This document shows positions 1 through 12,600 of a stretch of 64,000 bases of DNA, one piece after another (position 1 is the first letter of the stretch; every line of letters starts with the position of its first letter). Source of the DNA: Gavia stellata (Eukaryota; Chordata; Aves; Gaviiformes; Gaviidae); the NCBI RefSeq assembly GCF_030936135.1, contig NC_082610.1:17928428-17992427 (forward strand), written 5' to 3'. The translations under genes and the position numbers were made by a program. The notes beneath the pieces are model-generated. The model saw only the letters and a program-made list of their open reading frames with translations. It made no database searches and had not been told where the DNA came from.

Positions 1-3000
1 AGAGGGCATTTTGGGCCATTTTTGGTCACTTTAGGAGAAGCCCCTTGAGCGTGCGCAGTACTGCCACCGCAGCCCCCCTGAATTTCAGCACAGGCACCCT
101 ATTTTGCAATCCACATTAGCTCCCCCACATCTGTGCCCCCCCTTCCCTTGAGGGGGGGCCACAATCACAGCAGCCACCGCTGCCGACGAGCAACCTTTTT
201 GCCTTCCCTCAGCACCATTCCGGATGCGTCCCCAGCCTGCCTGCAGGCCCCCCTCCCAGAGGCTGGAAAACCCCATGCTGTTGAAGCCTGGTTCACAAAG
301 CATCCTGGTGTTAAGGTTAACTGGTTTGTAAAACTGCAGCGGTTCATCACACTATGCACACTATGAGAAATGTTTATTAAATTGATTTTTGTTTCATTTC
401 TTTAAAAAAAAAAAGGCAGAAAGAAGTTAAACACACTGCTTTGTGGCATGCTCCACAGTATGAAAAAATCCCAAGCATTCAGTTAAGCTGTCAGCAGCTC
501 TGTTTGACCTTTTGATGTGGTCTTTGAACTTAGACCTGGACAGTTGCCTCTCCGCTTCCCCACCAGCCTCTCTCCTCCTCCCTGCCTCAGCTCACTGCCA
601 TTTTCTATGCAGGAGAGGGTCTGAGGCAGGGCAGGGGTCCTACCTAATGTTTTTTTTCCTCTTCACCTCAGCCAGCTTTGGGACTGACTGACTGCGAGAA
701 GAGCCCTGACGCTTTTGGATCCCGAGTGCTTGCAACAGGGCGAGTCCCCTCAGCCCTTCACAGCTCCCTCTCTAGTTTGTTTTAACTCAGGTCCAGCTTC
801 GCAGGAGGACAGACTAGAGGAGACCCAAGTGGGTAGTTTTTTCTGTGAGGGTTTCCCAGCTACTTCATCGTTCTTAAGCATGATGCTTCCTCTCCGTCCC
901 TCTTCTCCCAGGGCTGACCCCTCCTGCTACAGCTGATGACCATTCCATCGAACATGGGGACTCCCAGCTAGTAACTCTACAGAAAGCATTGCCCTCTCCC
1001 CGAAAGACTCCTTCTGCCCCCTCCCACCACCTTCCCTGGCTGTTCCCTTCCTGCCGCACCTTTCCCGCAGCAGCCACAGGGACAGGAGGTGGCCCAGGGA
1101 ACTGCCTCTGGGGCTCCCCATGGTGACAAGCCACCTCTGAAATGAGCCAGAGAGCAAACTGCAGCCTGTGCTCTGAGCAAACGTCTTGCTCTTCTTCCTC
1201 CCGCAGCTCTCAGGCTCCCACTTTCTCCCAATTGCTCCTGCCTGGGACAACCCAGACCCCTAAAGCTACAATGTCCAAGGACACACCTGACCTGCATCGA
1301 GACTCAGTCCATCTTCAAACAGAGCTCCAGCTACATACACAGCATCAACTGAATACTGAACAATATCAAAAATGCGGTATAAGGAAAGAAAACAGAGTTG
1401 AAATGCTTAATGGCATATTTATACACATTTATCAACAGTCAACAAAAAAGGCGGCAAGTTACACATCCATTCTGTATGCTAACAATCCCGATGCACATAT
1501 ATGTAAACACACATGCTTGGTTGATGCATATACATATAGCCACATAACAGAGTAGATGACCTGAAGGAGCTACGCTGGGGAGCAGGGGAAGGGGTTACCT
1601 ACTGCAAAACCTCGTCTCATTCTCGATGTGCACGACGTGGACATTCAGGGCAGTGTTGCTTTAAGGCTGTTTCTAAGGCTGAATCTTTTCTTGTCCAACC
1701 CCTCAACCCGAAGTTCTGCTGAAGCACTTCCTCCTCTTACCCAGCACAACTTGAGATATATATATATATATTTACCTATATACTTTTTTAAAGGCCCTAT
1801 ATGCTAAAAGGCAGGAAGAGGAAAGGGGGGAGTGGAAGGGGGGAAAATCCTCCGAATGGATCAGTTTGCCCCAGTGCAGGAATTTCCTACCCCATGGTGG
1901 CAAAGGCCATGGCAGCCACACGCAGTGGACAAGGTACTGGTTTAAAATGATCACGAGCCTCCCTCCCTATCCGATCTGAAGCTCTCTGTTGCAACGAAGA
2001 GAGCGAGCGAAATACTTTAAGAACCAGAAATATTCCTGAAGTGGGGAAGGTGATCACTAGTTTCAACTCCTCCCCTTACCTGCTTCGAGGTGGCAAAGAG
2101 CTGAGAGATACTATCATTTCCAGCTCAAGTGCCCGTACAGCTAAGGAAAAGGCTTTGCTTAAAAATATATATCTATAGAACTATACATATAGATCATCTT
2201 TTTAGAGACACTCTGATTTTATTACATAGCTCCTGGGTCACTCTCCCTCTCTATCTACATGGTAACGGAGTGGCATACAACAGAAGCCACACACATTGAA
2301 CCAGCAATCAAAGCTTACCAGGTCACAAGAAAGTGTTCCAACTGGTGCGATCTAAAATCCTGAATTCCCTTGCTTTGATAAGCTGATCTCCTGCCGTTGA
2401 TGTAATTGGAAGTGGAAGGTCTTAAAAAGAAACTTTTTTTTTTTCTAAGATCAGGTTATGACAATTTCCCAGCAACGTTACAGTGTGCGACAATATGCTA
2501 TAAGTAAGGAAAATTTCATTGAACAAAAGAGTGATGCAAAGATGAAATTTTAAACATATATGCATATGGCGGGGAACCCCCAAGCATCATCCTGCAATAC
2601 ATAAACGCAGGATTTCTAAGGTTAAGGACTTTTTTTTTTTTAAAAAAGTTTTCTTCTTTTTTCCAATATCATTTGTATGCAAAGCATTAGCTTAACAGTG
2701 GAAACAGCACAGAACTAGACTCTCCCAAAAACATATGTCTATAAAGAAACATTGAAGGAGATTAAAAAAGTGACTTAATTTTCAGTTTGTTATATTTGAA
2801 AAACTGGGACTAAAATTCACGCCCAACCACTGACCCTTTAACGTAACGAATCAAAGGAAACGAGCCATTTGTAAAGTTACAGCCCCAAGAAAAAACCCAC
2901 AAAACCAAAAAGCCAAAACCATCCCCACTCTTCAGAGAGTAAAAAAATTTAAGCATGACTTCCGTTAAGGATTGACCTAGGGATGCCAGCAGCTCGGAGA

Positions 3001-3400
3001 GGAGCAATGCGCCTGCGTTTCCCCCGAGACACCTCGCACCCAGGCGCCGGGGGCCGTTTCTCTCCTCTCCTCTCTCCCAGGCTGCGGGCAGTCAGCCAGG
3101 CTTCCCTGCGGACAGCTTGGAAACACCAGGGAGTCGGGGAGATGGTAGGAAAAGATGAGTACAAATGAACAAAAATGCTAAATCCTGGTTCAGCATCCAA
3201 TTACAGATCTAAAAAAAGCTGGTGCTGAAAAAGAGAGTAAAAACCAAGGCAAAGTTTTCTGGTAACAGGCTGCAGCCTTCTCCTCTGTACATCTTCCACC
3301 AACGTCATTTCTGAGTTACGGGGCGTGGGGAAGGGGGAGGAAGGACTCGATCTCCTGCTACAGCACCTTTCCCCATCACACAAAACTGATGTGTAACTAA
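1..3400. other. Region downstream of CD81, no gene recognised
   Basis: No frame here shows a recognisable protein. From about 1300 to 2930 the sequence is AT-rich with short TA runs (1753-1770) and T/A homopolymers, a texture typical of long 3' UTRs or conserved non-coding DNA. A minus-strand AATAAA lies near 368-375 beside an A12 run. In mammals the next gene is TSSC4, but no TSSC4 coding sequence was seen. Confidence 0.5.
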
Positions 3401-3404
3401 CTCA

Positions 3405-3618
3405 GCCACAAGGAAACGGGAAAGTTTTATTTATTAAAAAAAAAAAAAAAGTACTTCAAAATAAAAACGATAAGTACTGTATGGTAATATTGGAAGTATT
3501 TATATACATAGTTTTCTTTGTCTTTTGTTGCAATGTCTCCTGGTAACTTGGTGGCACTTGGGGTCCCCTCTAGCGCCGTCTGCCCTGCTCCCCCCTTCCC
3601 CTCCCCGGCTCTCACGGC
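3405..3618 (-). other. CD81: Probable CD81 3' UTR (short form)
   Basis: After the stop codon the minus strand runs about 185 nt to two overlapping AATAAA signals (plus-strand TTTATT at 3426-3431 and 3430-3435), next to a T/A-rich stretch. Cleavage is expected 10-30 nt further, near 3400-3415. The exact end is inferred. A longer UTR using signals further left is possible. Confidence 0.6.
3426..3435 (-). terminator. CD81 polyadenylation signals (AATAAATAAA)
   Basis: Two overlapping AATAAA hexamers on the minus strand, the first perfect signals met downstream of the CD81 stop. Confidence 0.55.
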
Positions 3619-3681
3619 TCAGTAGACGGAGCTGTTCCTTATGCCACAGCACAGCACCATGCTCAGGATCATTTCGAAGAT
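3619..3681 (-). CDS. CD81: CD81 coding exon 8 (terminal)
   Basis: 63 nt including the TGA stop at 3619-3621. It encodes [20 protein letters not shown]: the end of TM4, a palmitoylatable CC pair and a short cytoplasmic tail ending in SSVY, the usual CD81 C terminus. The acceptor is TCTCCCGACAG. Confidence 0.97.
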   Translation of the reverse strand: MFEMILSMVLCCGIRNSSVY

Positions 3682-6600
3682 CTGTCGGGAGACACAAGGC
3701 CACCAGTGAGGCACCAACCGGTACAATGCAGGAGCTCCCCCCTGTCCCGAGGTCCCCCACTCCCCATAAACACTCCTGTGCCAGAGATAAGGGCAGGGAT
3801 GCTATGTCTTTGCTGCTGTTTTCATTGGGAGTTGGCCAATTCAAGATAAGACGATGTTCTCCCCACTCTCGCTGCCAGCAGCAGTGGTACGTTGCAAGCC
3901 TGCCAGCTACGCAGCAAACGCTTCAACATCCCTCCGGCATTACCGCCCAGCCTTTGCACAGGCGCTGGGTTACCAGCCCACGCCACCCACCACTCGCTGG
4001 GGAACAAACCCACCGTGGCAAGGAAAGCAAATCCCTTCCCGCTGCAGACCCCGGCAACAAAACAGGGCAACCTGAGAAACGAGTGGTTTTGGAGGCAGCG
4101 AGGAGGCTCGGCGGTGCTCTGCCCTTCTGGATGGAGCTGCAGGTGCTCCTGCTTTACAGCACTCGCCGGGCACCTGCCCCAGCGTCCCGACCCCCCAGAG
4201 GGATGACGAAACCCTCGGTCTTGCCACGTCCCAGAGCAGCTGGGGTGCAGAGGGCTGGCACTGCACGCTGAGCCGCAGGGGCATCCAAAGGAGAGGGACG
4301 GATCCAGCCCAGCTGGAACAGGACTGGGGCACCCCGAGGCAGCTTTTCCCCATCCCAGAACAGCAGGGTGCTATGCAGTCATGCTTACCATGATCACGGC
4401 GACCACGATAGCAGCGATACCGATCAGGTACAGCTTCCCGGAGAACAGCTCATCGATTTTTTTGTGGCAGTTCGAGGACTGAAGCAGAGAAGCACGCCGG
4501 TCAGACAGCCTGCTTTCCCCTCGCCCGCCCCCGGCACCTAGAAGGGCAGGTCTGCTTCCCCCCAGTCCCGCTCACGTTCCCGGGTCCTGGCTCTAGGAAT
4601 TCCCAGCAGACTTCACCCCTCCATGCCTGCCAGCCCCCTCAAGCAGGAACAGCAAAGGAAGAACCGACATCCCTCTACACCATCCCCAAATAAATGAAAT
4701 CTCTACCCTTTATCTAATTCCCAATAAATCCCCAAACTTCCCTGGCAGGCGAGTTCCGTTGCACAGGAGCTGCGCTGAGCGAAGAGCAGCCGTGCCTACC
4801 TCAGTAAAGATTTTCTGAACAAACTCCTTCTTTGGGCAGAGGTCATCTCTCCACAGGGGAGTGACAGCTCCTATTGCATTATCGGGACCACAGCAGTCCA
4901 GCTACATGGAGAGAAGAAAAAACCAAAAAACCAGCATTAGCAGACAGCAAACACTCATGCGATGCTCTCCCCACCATTAAACGTCCTCAAAGCCACCCAA
5001 GACTGAGGAGGCATCTTGGAGGGGGAAACAAGGAAGGGGGAATAACTCTCCAAATTTGGTTTTTTTCTTTCCATGCAATGCAGCTGCCTCCTGCAGTAGT
5101 CCCAGACAGGTCTGGCATTGGTATCCTGGAGGAGAGTGAACCCAACTCTCTCCAGAGATTTTGTTTCTTGCTGAGCAGAGGAAGTATCGGGATTAGTTCC
5201 TCAGAGCAACATTTTTCTTCCGTTGAATTTTACTTAAATCAGGAGTGCTGAGGTAAATGAAAAGCAACTTAATTAGAGCTCCAGCCAGACTTCCCAGCAC
5301 AGCACGAAGGACAGAATATTGAAGAGGGTGCAACTCTGTTTCTTGACATGTAAGAACAGCAGACTTGACAGGCTAAGACCTGCATGTAGCATCATCTGTT
5401 TTACACCCTGCTTTTCTCATTCATTCTCCTGACCCCCATTTTTAATTCTCCTTCCTCCCACATTCTCATTTCCTTTGGCTGCAAGAAACTCCTATGGAGA
5501 GGAGATTTCTACATAGAGCTTGGAAAGCGGGCAGCAAAATCCCAGCGCTGAGAACACATTTGGTCCAGTTTGCTCCTAAGCATCAAAAAAATCCAGCGTT
5601 GCCTTCATTCCCTGCCCGAGGACTAGTTCAACTTACTGCCTCTACCTTGGTGGGGAGGATCAGTCTATGCGCAGCGACAGTCGCTTCTCACCACTTACCC
5701 ACTGACAAACCGCACGCAGAAGTTAACCGGCTGTAATTCACAGGATGTGGGATCCTATCCCTCAGCGGTTGCTTTGGCCAACTGCACATAGCCTAAGCGG
5801 AGCGTGCATTGCAGCAAGACCGCCGATGTCTTACCGTTTCATGAAAGGTCTTCACTACAGCTTTCCCGTTGTTCGTCTCCGAATCTGCCATGAGCGCTTG
5901 TTGAAACGCTTGATCGTAGAATTGCTTCACATCTTTGGCTATCTAGGAAAGATGGGAAAAACTCCCTTTCAGCCAGAGGAGAAGGAGGAAACCCATCCAG
6001 CAGAAGTGCCTGGAGGGGACGGGTTCCCTCTAACAGCACTCACAGGTAGATGAGCAGTTTTTAAATAGATTTGGACCCCATTTATTTGCACAGGTGCGTG
6101 AAAAAAGGCCTGTCTTTCATAGGGCTCAAGTCCCTCCAGCCGTGTTAAAAGCAGCGAATATTAAGAACCTCATCCACCAGCCAGCAGGTTCCAGCCAACA
6201 CTACCCAAGTGCTCCGCGAGCTCTCTCTAGCAGGCAAAGACAGCCGAGGCCCGGAGGGTGAACCACAGGAGATAGCCTTCAGCCCGCGCGGATTTGCTGT
6301 TGGGCTCGGCTCAGGAATGCAGAAGCGGCTTGTTCCCAACCACCCGGCACATGGAGACAAAGCAAGCAGGCAACGCGTTTCCCACCGAGGCTGCAGAGGC
6401 AGGACATGCTGGGGAAGTCGGGAGGAGGAGGGGTGTGCAAGCAAGGCCATCTGTAGGTACAGGCACCTCGGCTTACTGTCTGGCTCAGAGGGGATGGCAG
6501 GAATTTGGGAGAGATTGCACCCTAAAGCCTAGTGAGGCGGCGGCTCATTCCGTCAGGAAGCTTAGGTGCTTTTTAGATGGATGTCAAACTCTGGCTGGGT

Positions 6601-9600
6601 CCCTACCTGGAGCTGGGCACCCCCATATAAACGGTTATATGAGAAGTCTCATCCATACTCTAACCCTGCCACCTGGGCTGGTAAACTGCAGCCACCCATG
6701 GGGGTCTGCTCCACAATGCAAAAAAACCCCCTCATTTTCAGGGAAACTGGCCTTGTGGCTTCTCCTTTAACACCCTCCAGTAATTTGGGAGAGACAGATG
6801 AAAGAAGGACATGCAAGAGAAGCGAAAGAAAAAAATAAGAGCAAGTACGAAAGGGCAAACGCTTTCCAGAACATCTGCTCTTAGCAGTGCAGGCCGGATT
6901 AGCGCACGAAAAGAGAAACCGCAGCAAGAAAGAGCGTGATTTCAACCAATTATGCCAGCATTTCTCCGTCACTGCTCAAAAAAGTTTGCTTTGGAGGGTG
7001 ATGTTCTCTGATCAAACCATTTGATGCTGGTACATGGAAAAAAAAGAAACAATAATCCTACTTCTTGCCTTGCCATCCTGCATCTCAAGTATCTCCAAGG
7101 CAGGCTGAGAGAAGAGACTGCCTCCAGCTCCGTGGAAGAGCATCCTGTGCCCCCGTGATAGGAGATGACTGTCCCCCCGAGGGGCTGCAAACCCAGGTGG
7201 AACAGAGTCCCCGCTGGGAGCAGCTCTCGGTGGCTGGGATCATTCAGCGCTTCCCTCCCAGCCCGCGTTGCTCCCGAGACGCCCCTGACCGAGGCAGGGA
7301 GAAGCGAGCCGCCCGCCTTGTGAGCGGGGACTTCCAAACAGCCCGTTCACCATCAAGGGTGCAAAAGCAACAGACTGCCACCATTCGTTTTAAGCTGCAA
7401 AATCAATGTTAGGAGCTGAGGTTATTGCTCTTGTACTGGCAAATCCTAAATATCTCAGCTTTATGCTGTGATGGCCAAGCGCCTTCTCCCCAGCATGGAA
7501 AGCAACAGCTGTGGGGTCCCCCCTTACTCAACGCTTCACTTTTTTTGCTGTGGGTTCAGTTGCACATCTTGGACTCTTCAGGATTCACAAACGAACATCT
7601 GCGGGAGGCACAGTCCCTCTGCAAAGGTTAATTAGCTCGCCCAAGTTGCTAGGAAACAGCACCCTGCCTGAATAATAATATGTTTAGCCACGGAAGAGTT
7701 TATTCCGGTGAAGTCACGCTCTCTCCGGTGAATGACTACAAGGGTGCTCCCATTCACGGCCGAGCTGCTCGTCTGTGGCCTACAAGCATGTGAAAGCTGA
7801 GCAGGCCACCACCTACTGAGACAGCTGGCTTGCATCCCTTAGTAAACACATTTCCTACCCTGCCAGAGAGTCTAACCTTGGCTTTGAGCACAAGCGGTCC
7901 CCTTCTCTCCTCCAAACACTCGACGGCTGAGTGATCGACACCCAGCCCGCTGCCTGCTGCAGCGTGGCCATGGTTCCCATACACTGACAGTTTTGCTCTT
8001 CAAGACCAAACTCTGCACGTGTGCGAGCACATGTGACCATACTGAAGCAAAGGTGAGCAGAAAGGGAAGGTGAAAAGCTGCAACTTTCAGTCCTACCCTT
8101 TAGTTAACCCACTCCAGCCAGAGGACCTCATCCGAGCAGTCCCTAGTAACGTGCCTGGGACAGACACAGGACTTCTACCCACCACGTGCAGGCAGCATAT
8201 TGATCAGCGGCAAGCTCGGTCCTGGCAGACGAACAGCCCGAAGCAGGTTATGTGATACTGGCAAAGAGCAGGAAGCATCAAGCAATCCCGTTACCGCAGA
8301 CACAGGCTCTCCCCGTACGGTATTCCCTCCCTTCGGGGCCACGCGGCCGGGTTTGCTCTTTGCTCTTTGGCACCTAGGACATGCAGATGGCTTCCCTTCA
8401 CGACTTTGTACGTGAATCAGCTCACGCTGTGACTGGCAGTGTGGCAGCAGGAGGAGACCCAAGTGAGACAGGGCTATTTTTATTCCAGACATTGCACTAT
8501 ATACCGTAAGGGGCAGCTGCTACCATCAAGTACTCACATTTAAAGTTCATCCACCCCGCCAAGAGGAGTTAAGTGACCTGCCCGGGTCACACAGCTAATC
8601 CAAGCCCCCGTGACTCCGTCTGGGAGCAGCTCGCCAGCAAAACAGCTCGTGCCGGGATCTGCTGTGGTTCTGCCCCAGCCTCCCAGCCCCACAAATGCAG
8701 GTTTCGGAGTCGTCTTACTTGGTCTTTGTTGACAAATCCCCAAATTCCAGCCGCAACTTCGCAGGCAAACAGGATCACCAGGCAAGTGAAGAACTGCAAA
8801 GACAAATCGAGAGAGGGACACTTACCTTACCTGGCTACAGGCAAAAGCAGCAGTTAGGTGGGCAGAGGTGTGGAGTGGCACTTCTGACAGGGATCAGAAC
8901 AAGGTGTCTCCCGACTTCAAACCGTTTTATCTCTCATACACGCGCTTAGCCCAAACACATCTTCCTATAACTCATCGGATGCCACCCCACATCCAGACTT
9001 CCCACTGGAATGGCTGAGCGGTGATTAGCAGAGCCCTTCCCACGGAGGGACTGGCAGGGATGAGGACGCCCTGTGCACCTCCAGACACTTTGCTCCTCTT
9101 CCTGCACCGGCAGGACCATCCAAACAAGCTTCCTGCTCTGCCACAGATGCTCGGAGGATGGGAATTGCCAGCACAGGGTTAAAAGCACATTTCAGCTGCT
9201 GAGGAGCTGCGGGGCGTCAGGGCGTGATTTATGGTCAGCTCTCTTGGCATCCACAGCCCTGCAAGGGTACTGCAGTTTTTTGCATAAATACTAACACTGA
9301 TGTTTTCCCACAGTCCCACCCTGTTCGTGCAATTCCAGCACTCCTCCCTGCCATCGCCCCCAAAGCCTCCTTCCGTCTTTTTGTTCAGATCCTGGGAACA
9401 CGTTGTGACGGTCGCTCTGTTAGACTGGGAATGGGAAGCCATAAAGCTCATACATCAGAGTCAAGTGGGAAGGCATGGCCAGGCATGCTCCACACGCAGC
9501 CAGCATTACGACCCCGACAACATCACCCTCAGTGACTTCTTCCTGAGAAAAGCCCCAAATTGGGAGAGTTGCCATGGAAGTAAAGAAGCAAAAGAGGTGA

Positions 9601-12600
9601 ATGCAGTCAGGGGAAGATATGAAAACACGGGGTGGGGCAGGACAACAGCCCCTGGATCCTGGGCAGTCTCTGTTCCAGACACATTCAGGACGTTTTCTTC
9701 AACAACAGAGGAACCGAGAGTTTCCAGAACGATGCCATGGCCTGGCTCTCACGTGCAAAAGCAAAGGGTTATCAGCAAAATGGAAACAGGACTATTGACC
9801 TGACAGCAGGAAAGGACTTCCAACATCCTTGTCCAGTCCTAGAACAACCAACTGCTATTTCAACACCTATCTAGCCCTGGTTCTCCAGGAACATCTTGAG
9901 GGGACTGGGTCCCACTTTCCCCCCCCAGGAATGACATCACCCTAAATCGTGGGTGCGAGGCCACCGTCATTCTCTGGTTAAGCACTAGGGCTCACTCTTG
10001 TGGTGGTCACCCTCCAGCAAAGGATGGCTTATTTATCCCAGATTTGGAGGTACAGCTTCCTGCAGGCTCAGTTCTCCGAGCTGGCTGCAAAACGTCAGAG
10101 CCGCAGCTTGACACGATGGGAACACGGCGGTGCTCCCGGGCTGGTGTTCGGACGTGCCCCTGCCCCTTCCTGGGGAGCAGCGCCCGCTCCGTGCCGAGGG
10201 CTCCCTCCTGCCTTCCTCGGGTCTCGCGACTCAGCTTCCACGCTGCCTTCGGCATGGGATTTCGATAGCATGGAGGTTCCCGGTACTTTCCCCTTTTGCA
10301 ATAAGCCTGCAGGCACTCCCTCAGCTGGCTGCAAGAGAGGGGAGAGCGGCCGCTTCCCCGCAACACCCTAAGGACGCTGCCGGGAAATGTCCTTGGAGCA
10401 CGGTGGGAGCCTTGGCCAGCGGAAAGCGTCATCACGAGGTGTCTCCAGCCTTCTCTTGGCAAGCCACGGCGTGAGCAAACACGGGCGGTGCACAGCAGCT
10501 AGAGCTGCTTATTTCAGCCAAAGCAGCCGGTTTCCCTGTCGGGTCTCAGGTACCTTGTACCATCTGCCCTTCTAATCCTCTTTCCAACTTCAAGAGGGAG
10601 TGAGGGGTAATTCAGGTTCTGTAATCGCTTGTGTTAACAAAATAAAATAATCCAAAGCTGCCAGACCTCGCTACAACCAGCCCGGTCAGATTTGTGCACC
10701 GGCTCCTCCTACTCTCAGCAGCAGTGATAATGCCGGCGAACTCCTACAGCAGCTCTCACCCACCGACGTTCAGAAGCGCTTTATAAAAGCTGGTGAGAAG
10801 CACCCCCTTCTTATTGGGAAACAGAAGCAACTCGAGGTGAAGGCACCTGCGAGAGCGAGGGAAAGCAGCTCCATTTCCCTCTGTCCCAGTTGAATCCACA
10901 CCCATGGGTCACTACCCCACCACCAAGAATCTTCCAGCCCAATGAAGCCAAGTGCTGGAAAGTCCTTCTGATTTTTTTAAATTTCTTTCTAATTTTTTTT
11001 TTTATGTTTTACCCCTCCAATATTTTTTTTTTTTTTAGTTTTTTTTTTTTTTTTTTGCAGTTTTTGAGTTTAAAGCTGAACGACATGTGAGAACTTGCTT
11101 TAAATAAATGGGTCTCCCTCACCCCCAAGGCAAAGGCTTTTGGTGTGGTTACAGTTTATACAATTAAGCTCATTCCGTGCCAGGAATCCCGAGCTGCTGC
11201 TTCACATCAAGGACGCCTGTAGCACTTCAGTAATGGATTTTCCAGGATGTACCTAGACGTCCTCACTAAGATATTGTGGGAAGTCTTTGCTGTTTCCTTG
11301 TCCAAACAGATAAAAATAGGAGATGATTCTTTAAAAGAACTGGAATCGCCACAGGCAGCCTTGAAACGGAGTGAAGGGGGAGGCTGTAGGGGACGTCAGG
11401 TAAGAAAGAGAGTTTAGCGGGTGCTTGGTAAGACAGCCAGACCATGGCGGGGGGGGGAAAAACCCATGGGGCGTTTTCATGTATAACAGAGAAAATGAAT
11501 CTCTGGGAATCCTGCTGTTCACACCTCTTCTGCTATGCTGCTGGCTTCAGCCTCTGTCCCGCAGCCAGGCCCAAGCAGGAGCTTGCAGCCTGCCTGCCAG
11601 CTCAGCCGGAGCTCAGCACGCCCGGCAGAGATGCCCTCGGCCGAACAGCGCTGCCTTGCTCCTTGCAGAGGTCAGCTAGTTCCCACCCGGGTGCTCACGC
11701 ATCCTCCCAGCCCCGTTCGTTGCAAAAGCCTCCGGCAAGGGAGGCACGGCCGTGTGCCGCCCGGGGGGGACGTCACGGTGCCAAGCGGCACCCAAAGCTT
11801 TGCGCCTCTTACCGTTCCCAGAAGGCACTGAGACTCCTGAATAGCACCGTAGCATCCCAGGAACCCCACGAACATCATGACAGCTCCGACCGCGATCAGG
11901 ATGTAGATTCCTGCAAGGGAGAGCGAGAGGCAGCCGCGTTACTGCAGAGCTTTGTACGGCAGCACCCTGGTCCCTGGCCAGACATGCTGGCTCCCCGGGG
12001 CGGCTAATGAGGGTTGCGCAGAATTAAGGCCTAGGAGATACAAGTAGAGGTGGTGGCAGACATAGTAGAAGAACGCAACATACACGAGTCAGATCTCAAA
12101 GTGTTTGAAACTTAAAAACCCCATCACCCCCAAAATCAGAGGAAACACAGAGAGCTCGAGCAGTAATAGGCAGAGGACGCAGCCGGCGAGACAAAGGCTT
12201 TACAGCATCCTCAAAGCTGCAAGGATGGGAGCTCCCATGGCATACACACCATTTTAAATATTTAAGCAGAGGAGATTAAAATTATTAGTTATTATATCTT
12301 TTAAAATAAACAATAAGGCATATGGTTTACTTATATTAAACATCATACAAATATTTATCCTGCTAACATTTTAAAGATAGACAAGCCACAAAACTAAGCG
12401 AAAAGCACTGTTTAAGCATTTAATTTAATATAATCTGGCTTTTGTTTCTTATAGGTTCTTCTACAGAGAGGAAGACTTTTTTTACTTCAATTTATTAAAT
12501 TTGCACAGTCAACTTACTCCATAACTAGTTCAAAGCTTGGAAATTAGGCATTGGCGGGGGGGGGGGGGGGCGCTCAGAAAACAGGAATGAAAGTTTATTC

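Noticed and set aside
3525-4271. 248-residue plus-strand frame
   Set aside because: Antisense to CD81 exon 8 and intron 7, with no protein-like motif.
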